From Coemansia sp. RSA 1804 (lineage: Eukaryota; Kickxellomycota; Kickxellomycetes; Kickxellales; Kickxellaceae): a stretch of 29,337 nucleotides of DNA. Where the stretch lies: positions 1 to 29,337 of the forward strand of contig JANBTH010000167.1 in the NCBI GenBank assembly GCA_027578815.1, in the 5' to 3' direction. A program made the position numbers and the translations under genes. Shown piece after piece: positions 9,051 to 17,316 of this stretch (its first letter is position 1; each line of letters begins with the position of its first letter). The notes beneath the pieces were generated by a model that saw only the letters and a program-made list of their open reading frames with translations, had not been told where the DNA came from and made no database searches.

Positions 9051-11903
9051 CTAGTCGTGGAAGAGGAAGCGGATGCGGTAGATCATGCTACCGAGGAACC
9101 TGAAAGCAGAAAGCGCGGCAACAGACCAAAGAATGAAGCTGAGGTAGATGTTGTGGGAACCAGTGTCGTCGTTCTTGGTGGTAGCGTCGGCAAACCAGCT
9201 GGAGGAGATGACCATGGCAAGAACGGCGTTGCTGCACATCCACGACACAACAAAGGCAGTGCGGAAGGTCTTGTTCTGATCCTCGCGCTTAGTCTGGGCG
9301 TCACGCGGGGCTTCCTGCTTGTTCTCATCCTTTGTCTTCAGCTTCTCGATGAAGGTGTCGTAGTCGAGATTGATGTCGTCAGAGTCGGAAGCGACAACAA
9401 CATGCGCAATGTCAACACCGTTCTTCTTCTCAACCTTTGCGTGGCCCATGCCGCTGGCAACGGCAGTGTCGCCCTTGGTTCCCCACGACACGTCGTGCGT
9501 GTTGCAGAAGGCGTAAACCATTAGAATGTTGATGGACGATGGCAGCCACAGCGTGTACTGCAGGAAGGAGGTAAACATGTGCCATGGCTCAAAGTATATG
9601 AAGGAAGCCAGGAAGTAGACACCATAGGTTGCAGCCATCGACACCAGAATGTCACGGAACTTCTCCTGACTCATCAGCGTCTTGACACCGTCCTTGTAGT
9701 CCATGTGCACAGCAGTGTAGACGACTCCGTAGATGGCCACGTAGGTGATGATAACCATAATGACTGTGAAGAGCGCAACAGACAGACGGTAGACGGCCTT
9801 GGTGCCCTGCGGACGGTTGCCCAGCGACAGCACAAACTGCAGAATCAGCGCCAAAATGTACAGCTCACGGAAGACCTCCATGACGATGTAGCCGGCGCCG
9901 TGGAAGGGATCGGCATTGAGACTGATTGGATTTTCAGAGTTCTTGGAGTCAAAGATGGTTTTCAGGTTCTGTTCCAGGAAGTAGTAGGCCAGGTAAAAGT
10001 TAGCGAGCGCAAACCACGAGAAGATCATGTTGACAGTCTGGTAGATGAACTCAACAGTCAGCATGAAGCGGCGGTACAGGCTGTGCGACGTGCGCACCAT
10101 ACGCACCCAGAAGACAATGGCGTAGATGGCAGCAAAGAATGAGCCGTTGAGCCAGCGACGGCGCTGCGAGATCAGCTCAGCCAGATTGTCGGGCACATCG
10201 GTGACGGCCTTGGCCTTCTTGACGTAGCGTAGAACAAAGTTGCAGCGACGCTTGGCGACCAGCTCAAAGCATAGAATACGGTCCTCGGCCAGATACATGT
10301 TGGCGGAGAAGATGTTGGAGTCGCCGCCCTCCGAATGCATCAGCTCACCCTTGAAGTACTCAGCCAGCGGACCAGTGGTCTTGCCAGTATTCTGCAGCGC
10401 CGTATAACGGTAGGCCGAGAATGCGCCAGGCAGCACCGATATGTATCCGAAAACGGACTCTAGCGGCTTGTCAAGAATGTTAGAGATCTTGTACTCAAAG
10501 TTCTGCGCCGCAACCAGCGGATTGGTGAATACATGCTTGCAGCCCTTGCCAAGGTCAGCGGCAATTTCACCGCAAGCGCCGGCTACGCGTTCGTCGTTGG
10601 CAAAGCACTTCCACAAGTGGTAAATTGAAGTGCTTGTTGGCTTGGTGCCGACATCAATCAGCACGCAGATGTTTGGATTGATGATGTGCGCAAAGGCGTT
10701 AAAGAACCAGCGATGCGAGTTGATCTTCTTTGCGTTCTTCTCCTTCAGACAGAACAGAACCTGCACAGGCGGCATTCCTTGCTGCGGGCCCAGGAAGTTC
10801 ATGTTGGCATCGATGCACGACTGAACTGTGTACTCGAACACATGAGCCGTGACATCGTCCTCGTTGACTTTGCGCTGCATCACGCCTTGCTGGTACACGC
10901 CCAGCGCGCCCAGCACTGCCAGCGTACGCTCGTTGATCTTGTTGCGTCCGTCTGATACAATGCACACCACAACCTTCTCCCATGCGTTGGGCCCCCATGT
11001 GCGGCTGTTGGTGCGTGAGCAAAGATGCGCAATGTTCTTCATAACTGACGCAAATGTACGATTAAACAGAATCTCGTCTTCGTTGTACATCGTCAGCACA
11101 ATAAACAACTCCGTCTGCCGCCCCATCAGGAACGGCCGCAACGTGTACCGCTCGTCGCGGAAGTTGTTTGGATCGCATGTCACCGCCGAGTACCGCATGT
11201 GCGTGAACTCTGAGCCCTCACGGAACTTGCCACGATCCAGAACTGCGCGCGGAACCGGACAATCCAGCACCACGTTTCCTGCCGTCAGCTCAATTGCCTT
11301 GACCCGCCGTCTGCGCTGCGACTGGAACCGCTTGAACTTGCGCGCTCCTGGAGGCGGTGCTGCTTGGTTGTCGTATATTCCCGACACAAGCGGACTGGGC
11401 TCCGGCATGATGCGCGGGTCAATCTTCTGCTGCGATGCCGACCGCTCCTTGTCATCACCATCGTCCGCCATCACCGGCGTTGATGTCAGCGACCGCGGCT
11501 CGTGTATCGGCAGCGTGTGCGGCGTTGGCAGCGGCTTGTATTGCTGGTGCGCCGCTTCGCTCGCGTAGTCCGGCGCATACGCCATCTGGTGCTGGCTGTA
11601 GCTGTCGTCTTGGTGAAAGTACCCGACGCCTGCGTCGCCTGCGTATCCTGCAGGGTGCCCGCCCTGCGCCGGATATCCAGAGTATCCGTCGTACGCATAC
11701 GCCTCAGGCGCCGCCGTGGTCTCCAGCACATCCAGGTCACTGCGACTGACACTGCCCTGCTGCCCTGCGTATTGCGGCAGTGGTTGCCCTGTCGGATGCC
11801 CTGCGTTTGGGCTGCCATACGCGTTGTTCATGTTGTGGTCCAGCATTTCGTATTCGCCCGGGCGGCTGGACTGCCCGTTGGCGCCCTTCTTCCGGTTGTC
11901 CAT
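9051..11903 (-). CDS. CHS: Chitin synthase, division 1 (class I/II-like), 950 aa
   Basis: This membrane glycosyltransferase (family GT2) polymerises N-acetylglucosamine from UDP-GlcNAc into cell-wall chitin. Residues 1 to about 195 are a Gly/Tyr/Pro/Gln-rich cytosolic tail. A chitin synthase N-terminal region follows (about 198-265), then the catalytic core with IVSDGR (315-320), DVGTKP (417-422), LPGAFSAYRY (491-500), AEDRILCFEL (539-548) and the signature QRRRW (580-584). All expected catalytic motifs are present. C-terminal membrane spans lie at about 585-600, 612-643, 672-695, 705-733, 752-797, 882-900 and 917-936, with the conserved YAFCNTHDVSWGTKGD (797-812) after the middle group. There is no myosin or cytochrome-b5 domain, so it is not class V-VII or IV. 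The ATG at 11901-11903 is preceded by an in-frame stop and a leader that is CT-rich on the coding strand. Length is typical for the family. Confidence 0.97.
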   Translation of the reverse strand: MDNRKKGANGQSSRPGEYEMLDHNMNNAYGSPNAGHPTGQPLPQYAGQQGSVSRSDLDVLETTAAPEAYAYDGYSGYPAQGGHPAGYAGDAGVGYFHQDDSYSQHQMAYAPDYASEAAHQQYKPLPTPHTLPIHEPRSLTSTPVMADDGDDKERSASQQKIDPRIMPEPSPLVSGIYDNQAAPPPGARKFKRFQSQRRRRVKAIELTAGNVVLDCPVPRAVLDRGKFREGSEFTHMRYSAVTCDPNNFRDERYTLRPFLMGRQTELFIVLTMYNEDEILFNRTFASVMKNIAHLCSRTNSRTWGPNAWEKVVVCIVSDGRNKINERTLAVLGALGVYQQGVMQRKVNEDDVTAHVFEYTVQSCIDANMNFLGPQQGMPPVQVLFCLKEKNAKKINSHRWFFNAFAHIINPNICVLIDVGTKPTSTSIYHLWKCFANDERVAGACGEIAADLGKGCKHVFTNPLVAAQNFEYKISNILDKPLESVFGYISVLPGAFSAYRYTALQNTGKTTGPLAEYFKGELMHSEGGDSNIFSANMYLAEDRILCFELVAKRRCNFVLRYVKKAKAVTDVPDNLAELISQRRRWLNGSFFAAIYAIVFWVRMVRTSHSLYRRFMLTVEFIYQTVNMIFSWFALANFYLAYYFLEQNLKTIFDSKNSENPISLNADPFHGAGYIVMEVFRELYILALILQFVLSLGNRPQGTKAVYRLSVALFTVIMVIITYVAIYGVVYTAVHMDYKDGVKTLMSQEKFRDILVSMAATYGVYFLASFIYFEPWHMFTSFLQYTLWLPSSINILMVYAFCNTHDVSWGTKGDTAVASGMGHAKVEKKNGVDIAHVVVASDSDDINLDYDTFIEKLKTKDENKQEAPRDAQTKREDQNKTFRTAFVVSWMCSNAVLAMVISSSWFADATTKNDDTGSHNIYLSFILWSVAALSAFRFLGSMIYRIRFLFHD

Positions 11904-13995
11904 ATCTCCTTCTGACTGCTGTCGTGCTACGCGAGGAGAAAGAAGATGGCACTGCTACTACACTGGTAGTGGACTGATAGAAGGGGGTGGTTAGCAAGGG
12001 AGTGGAGTTGTCAAAACGAAGAATAACAAGAGAAGAAGGAAGAGGAAGAACAGAAACGCGGATAGAGGCCAGCACACACTCTTGCGGCCTGGCAACAATG
12101 GATGGGAACTGAGTGAAGGAAAGAGTGCAAATGCAGCGAGATTGCACGATTGAAAACCCACGTGCGCCAGCTGCTTACATTCTACGCTGGTGTCTGTTTT
12201 GTCAGATGCATGCTGATTTGCTGCTATTTTTGCTACGGCCTGGCGCTTGACCTGCTGCACAATCGAGAATCAATAATTAAACAACCCGCCCCAGCCCCAT
12301 GAGCTGCATGCGTGCAAAGAGCGGGCAAACGGGTTTGGGATTAGATTGGATTCGGCACAGGCATGGCGTCCCGACATGCCTCGCCACCTCTCCAGGCTAG
12401 GCCGCCTGGCGGTGCTGCTGTTGCCTGTAAATTGTGGATGAGTGGATGAATTGGCCCACCCGCCGCCATACAGCCGGATGTGAACCTGACACATCTCACA
12501 GTGTGTGGTCATGCTGATGCTTACGCTCTTTTATTGCCGAATGCAGAAAATGCTGGTTGTTTGGTGCAGGGCGATGCGAGACAAGAGACGGGGTGAAACG
12601 GGATTATTAGGGAAACAAAGTGTCAGAGAAATAAATAGAGAGGAAGGAACCGAAAAAGACGCAACAAGAAAAATTCACGAAAAGGCTTTGGCGTCTGCGT
12701 GGTGCTATTTATCCAGACGGCTGGACAGACCCGCTGACATGGCCACTCACAAAGCACACGCTCTCTTCCCTCCACCCACGCTGCTTGTTTCCTGTTGTCG
12801 ATCTGCGCGCGCTTTCCCTCTTTTTCGCGAATGCCCTTTATTGTTTTGCTTTTTGCTGTTTTTTACTGCAACCTGCCATTCTCCATTGTTGGCCCATGAT
12901 GTTGCTTCCACGCTTTGCGCTGTGTGTCAGTCGTACCTCCCGTGCTGTTTGTGTCCGGCTGCTCCTGCTCCGTCCGTAATGCTCCCGCGCAGACACGCTT
13001 GCAGACGCCGATGCAAAGCAGCAGCAGCAGAATGGGCTGTGATGCACTCGCATGCTGCTTCATGAAACCCATCTTTTGAGCTGGCAGCCAGATCTGGTTT
13101 CGTGCCGTCCTATTGAATTGCAGTCCAATGCCTTGTCACGCTCTGCTGCTGCTTCCCAAGCAGATTGTGTGGTGCCCCCCCGTTCTACAGCAGCCCTTTC
13201 AGGGAAGAGGGATTGCGTTTGTAGATAGGCCGACAGTGCTCTTTTGAAATGCCATTGCTCTCCAGCCGTCGCTCGTCCTATTAATAGCGTTTTATTTATA
13301 CACGCTGTTCACTATTACAGCGCTGGCTTCCCTTTTTGGCGCCTGCCAACAAAAAACAAGACGACTGACGCCCACGCATTGGCTGCTGCCACAAAGAGGC
13401 CTTGCCCTCTTTAAAGGAAAGAAAAAATTTTTACTGGCTGGACCATGGCGGTCCTTGGCACGACTATGAGCCCCACATGTGGACTGCCAAGCTCACTCTT
13501 CCCCCAATCTCTCCGGCCAGCGACAAAGAAAGAGAAGGCTGGCCATGCCGATCCCATGCACCGCTTTCTCTTTTCGCTGCTCCACAATGCCTATTGCAAA
13601 AAAAAAAAATGCACAGCCTTTGCTTGCGTGCCTTCTTGTACAGTCTTCTTTTTTTGCTGTGCTTGTATCGCTGGCGTCGAAATGCGTGTATGCCATATCG
13701 CTCTTTCGGCGCATTGAATCTTGTCTTTGCGGCTCTTGCCTGCTTTCTTTCTTTCTTGTCTGAGCCATCTCTCGTGTCACTAAAACCTACTTTGCACTTA
13801 TAACAGCTGCATTTGCCTTTTCAGCTACGCCGGTGCGTGCCTGCACTTTCTTTGCTCTGTCCTCTATACCACAGCCGACCTTTCTCTTCTCTACTTGTCC
13901 ACACTCTTTGTATACTCTCCACCGATCGCAGAAGAACGTCCTTTCTCAACTCCCCTCAGCGTCTGCCGTATCTACCAACGACGCTCAAAGCCACG
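11904..13995. other. Divergent intergenic region between chitin synthase and a membrane-protein gene
   Basis: About 2.1 kb separates two divergent starts. Next to the chitin synthase (11904-12060) the plus strand is purine-rich, giving a CT-rich leader on the coding strand. The far side (about 13800-13990) is a CT-rich leader for the gene at 13996. TATA-like strings occur near 13286-13292 (TTTATACA) and 13908-13914 (TGTATAC). An A12 run sits near 13599. Open frames inside (for example 12511-13065 and 13445-13717) are low in complexity and match no family I know, so I do not annotate them. The region probably holds both promoters, and a non-coding RNA cannot be excluded. Confidence 0.55.
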
Positions 13996-15219
13996 ATGCG
14001 TTCTTTTACGCCCCATAGTCTGGCGCTTCTCGCATATCTTGTGCTGATATCTGCCGTACTTTTGTGCCGCCCTAGCCTTGTAAGGGCCGAATCCACCACC
14101 AGTCTGGAAAACACCCCAAGCAACGGCTGTCCAGCCGGTCTCGTATCCATCACATGTCCTGATGGCGAGACCTCCTACTACATCCCGCAAAACAGTCTGG
14201 AGTGCGCCCACTACGAATGCAGAAGCAGCAGCAGCAGCGAGGATGGCAGCGACAGCAGCAATGGCGGAAGCAAGAGTAACAGCGTGGTTCTTGGTGCGGT
14301 GCTTGGCTCCATAATTCCGGTCGTTGCTATAGGCGCCGGTGTGTTCTTCTTCCTGCACTGGCGCAGAAAGAGCAAGAGGTCGTCTGATGCTCAGCATGGC
14401 GATGCAAAGTTCATGCCAGACTACAACAGTCTTGACGATAATGCTTTTGGCGGCCATGGAATGCACATGCCCGATGCCTACTCATCCACCTACAGCATCA
14501 GCAAATGGCGCGACTCGGCTCTCCAGATTCCAGACACGCCTGGCTCCCATGCGTCCATCCCGATAATATTTTCTGCCGAATATAGCATGGACCAGCTCAA
14601 CGGCAGCCGCCCAACCTCTGCCACCAACCGCGAAACCAGGCTCTATGACACAAACGCATCGACTGAAGATGCTCCAAAGTGGGCCACTCCCAATGTTGTC
14701 AACGTTAAGCAAAAGCCCCAGCTTGTAGTCCTTGGAAATGGCGGTGCATCCTCTTCTGCGCCTTCGTCAGCCCTTGAAATCGACACTGTCAACATTCGCA
14801 AAGGCCAAGCCGATGGCGAGGGTCTTGGCTCTTCGTCCCCTGGCACGCCATTGTCCCCAGACACCCCCGAGTCGCTGGCAAGCATATCGAAGGCGTCCGC
14901 GCCCGCCACGATACAGATGCCGCGCATAGTGCAAATAGGAAATCCCCAGGCCACTCGCGCTGTCGAAGCAGATGTTGGCCATCAGGCACAGCCTCCACCT
15001 GGCTCTCCGCTGCGCGCTGTAGCCAATGGCTGGGACAGCGAAAGCGAGCTCTCAGACAGCGATGACTCTGACGCCGAGTCCTTTGCCCCAGCAGCCGAAA
15101 CCGGGAGACCAGCAACAGCACAGACTGCCGCTCACCAGAATGCTCAGCCAGTGCTGGCACCAACAGACTCTACATCTGGAAACGGCGGCATAAAAGCAGA
15201 AAGCGCCAACAAAGGCTGA
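13996..15219 (+). CDS. Type I single-span membrane protein, 407 aa, with four-cysteine ectodomain
   Basis: The frame reaches back to 13813, but that codon is TTG. ATG 13996 starts directly on a signal peptide (residues 1 to about 31: hydrophobic core LALLAYLVLISAVLLC, likely cleavage after LVRA). The mature ectodomain is only about 65 residues, with cysteines at 45, 54, 70 and 75 (spacing x8, x15, x4), followed by a Ser/Asp/Gly stalk. A membrane helix (about 97-120) is followed by the basic stop-transfer HWRRKSKR. The 285-residue cytoplasmic tail is Ser/Pro-rich and carries an acidic serine cluster (DSESELSDSDDSDAES) near the C-terminus. The layout resembles small fungal surface sensors, but no named domain is recognised. 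The next gene downstream has the same layout and cysteine spacing, so the two look like tandem paralogues. Confidence 0.85.
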   Translation: MRSFTPHSLALLAYLVLISAVLLCRPSLVRAESTTSLENTPSNGCPAGLVSITCPDGETSYYIPQNSLECAHYECRSSSSSEDGSDSSNGGSKSNSVVLGAVLGSIIPVVAIGAGVFFFLHWRRKSKRSSDAQHGDAKFMPDYNSLDDNAFGGHGMHMPDAYSSTYSISKWRDSALQIPDTPGSHASIPIIFSAEYSMDQLNGSRPTSATNRETRLYDTNASTEDAPKWATPNVVNVKQKPQLVVLGNGGASSSAPSSALEIDTVNIRKGQADGEGLGSSSPGTPLSPDTPESLASISKASAPATIQMPRIVQIGNPQATRAVEADVGHQAQPPPGSPLRAVANGWDSESELSDSDDSDAESFAPAAETGRPATAQTAAHQNAQPVLAPTDSTSGNGGIKAESANKG

Positions 15220-15918
15220 GCGCGAGAACAGCAAGCTCTGAGAGGTGCGTCCCGCTTGTGTCTCTTTTCCCTCGAATTTCATTCTCATCCTCCTCCCCCC
15301 CTAATGTACACACACATCCTTACCTCCATGCACCATGTGCTGGATTACAACATGTCTTGTTAGATTTATTACTATACTTATTTTTTGTCTTATTGTATGT
15401 CTACCGTTAACAACCAGAACGCCGTCTGGCCTTCTACTTTTGTATGTTTCATCAATGATTAGAAGCATCTTTAACAAGGTCCGTCGACTGATTGCACCAC
15501 TATCGACATTGGCCACCTTTGGCCAAATCTCATATGCACACCTTATGCTGGGGGCTAAAAAAAGAACAATGGGATGTTATAATTGTTCCATCAATGTCCG
15601 CAACCTCTGATTTCTATCCCATGCCACCACTGGAGACAACTGGCTGTCATTTATATTTGTATCATTTTCTGAGAATAGAAATGCCCTACGTCCTGCATAT
15701 GACACTTGACATTTGTCTACCTTTTGAGCAAGACACCTCTTGAGAGGACTATTTTTTTTCTCAGAAACTCTGTTTTTTGTCTCCTTCAATCCCAAGTGTA
15801 TATTTTTCAACTCTAGATTTGTACAATAACGTCTTCCCCTAAATTTATTTATTTGTTTATTTGTTTGTTTGTTTGTTTGTTTGCCTGCTTGCTTTTTGGT
15901 GCTTGTATATCTGTGCAC
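15220..15918. other. Intergenic region between the tandem membrane-protein genes
   Basis: This is AT-rich DNA of about 700 bases. The left part is the 3' region of the upstream gene. The right part is T-rich and ends in a TTTA/TTTG tetranucleotide repeat just before the next start. No credible open frame is seen. Confidence 0.5.
15842..15883. repeat. TTTA/TTTG tetranucleotide microsatellite
   Basis: A run of about ten units alternates TTTA and then TTTG (five consecutive TTTG), grading into GCCTGCTTGC. It ends some 35 bases before the ATG at 15919, so it probably lies in the promoter or 5' leader of the second membrane-protein gene. There its length could vary between strains. Confidence 0.85.
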
Positions 15919-17058
15919 ATGTCCGAGCTTTCAATGCGTGGTCCCATAGCGGCTACCATAGCTATGGTGCTTTCCTTTGAAGCACTGCTGGTATCTGCGG
16001 GCCAAAGCTCTGCTACGCTTCAAGATGTTGCATCTATTACCACTCCCACCCAATCCTCAGAGCCAGCTTCATGTCAGATCACATCTACACCGCCAGAATG
16101 CAGCGAGGGACAGATGCCAGTCCTGGTTGTTTCAGATTCATCGTGTAGCTGGGTGTGCAATAACAATCCGCATTATAAGAAGGCCACCAACAGCAAACCA
16201 ACAGTCATTGGGGGCTCTGTAGGAGCCGTAGCGTTTGTGCTTCTTGTTCTGGCAACTATTCTTGCAGTTTCACGCTATAAAAGAAAAAAGCTCCAGCGTG
16301 CTGTCTACATAAAAGACACTGCTGATCTTGCAAGCGAACTTTCTGATATGCCGCTTTTGTATGCCCATCACAACCAACAGCACCTTGTAAACGGCGTATC
16401 CTTTAGCTCTAACAGCAGCTCTGCCAGCTCAAGAATTCGCTCGTTTTTTGGGCTAAAGAAAGATGCTAGCCTAAACGTTGAGTCTAATCTAGTGAACATA
16501 CCCCTCCGTGCGCCAGAATCGATTGACTCTGGTACTGCTGAGCTGTTGATGGATATTGCAGGGCGGGCGCCTGACGACGATCCAACCTTAGCATCCGTCG
16601 ATGGAGCACAAGCGCCTTTTCGTCAAGAAAAAACAGCAAATGCGTATCCTCTTCTTTTGGAATTCTCCTACTCACACACTGCAGTATCCAAAAGCTGTAG
16701 CTGCCTGCCTTATTCCGTTGAGAGCAACGCTTCAGTAAATCGCCCTAGATCCAAACCTGTGTACGCTCTGCAAAAGCAGAGATCGATGGCTCGAAGATTG
16801 CAGCGGCCAGTATCCACAGACTGCGTTGACCTGTCCTCGCATGGAACCCGCCTGATACGCGACTACGAGGCTGCAAAGTCTTCTGGCGACGCAGCAATCG
16901 AATCTATTCGGAAAAGCGCACTCTCGGCGTCCACTGCGGCCGTATTTGATCCTTTTCACGCTATACCAAACATCCGTAGTACTCCATACCGCAACGAGTC
17001 CCGCTCTATGCGGAGCAGCAGAACAAGCAGCAAAACAAGCAGCTCTTCACACGAATGA
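15919..17058 (+). CDS. Type I single-span membrane protein, 379 aa, tandem paralogue of the upstream gene
   Basis: The frame opens at a TTG (15853) in a microsatellite, so the first real in-frame ATGs are 15919 and 15934. Either gives a signal peptide (from the second: basic Arg2, hydrophobic IAATIAMVLSFEALLVSAG). I list the longer form, and the shorter has 374 residues. In the shorter numbering, cysteines lie at 47, 56, 71 and 75 (spacing x8, x14, x3), almost the same as the upstream gene. A membrane helix (about 91-113) and basic SRYKRKK follow. The cytoplasmic tail is Ser-rich, with SARIRSFFGLKKD-like basic patches and a C-terminus of Ser/Thr/Arg. The tail shows no clear similarity to its neighbour, suggesting the ectodomain-plus-membrane module is the conserved part. 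The gene is convergent with the exchange-factor gene 258 bases away. Confidence 0.82.
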   Translation: MSELSMRGPIAATIAMVLSFEALLVSAGQSSATLQDVASITTPTQSSEPASCQITSTPPECSEGQMPVLVVSDSSCSWVCNNNPHYKKATNSKPTVIGGSVGAVAFVLLVLATILAVSRYKRKKLQRAVYIKDTADLASELSDMPLLYAHHNQQHLVNGVSFSSNSSSASSRIRSFFGLKKDASLNVESNLVNIPLRAPESIDSGTAELLMDIAGRAPDDDPTLASVDGAQAPFRQEKTANAYPLLLEFSYSHTAVSKSCSCLPYSVESNASVNRPRSKPVYALQKQRSMARRLQRPVSTDCVDLSSHGTRLIRDYEAAKSSGDAAIESIRKSALSASTAAVFDPFHAIPNIRSTPYRNESRSMRSSRTSSKTSSSSHE

Positions 17059-17316
17059 AGCCTCTCTTTACGAACCCTTGCTAACTTTATGGCATATTTT
17101 ATAAACATGTTGCAAAGCTCGATTGTCTAATATATGCTGTTTGCGTTTTCCGCATAGCGCAGAATGCAATAGACATTTTAAAAATAATGGTAACAACAAC
17201 AAAAAGGACTAGCTCCGCTGTCCTGCGTACTGTGTATAAAACAAAAAAAAAAAGTAAGTGCTTTGGATGGAATTGAAAAATCGCTAAAGTGGTTTGCTAG
17301 TAAACACAACGAGATA

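Noticed and set aside
9579..11568. Several antisense open frames inside the chitin synthase gene
   Set aside because: They mirror a real gene with biased third codon positions and show no family motifs.
12505..13065. Open frame of about 186 codons in the chitin synthase upstream region
   Set aside because: It starts at GTG (first ATG 12511), has a Cys/Ala/Arg-rich composition with no recognisable domain, and overlaps several equally long frames. It is likely chance.
13402..13803. 133-codon frame, and the overlapping ATG frame at 13445
   Set aside because: The longer one starts at TTG. Both are translations of A-run and T-rich promoter DNA without domains, and three frames overlap at the same place.
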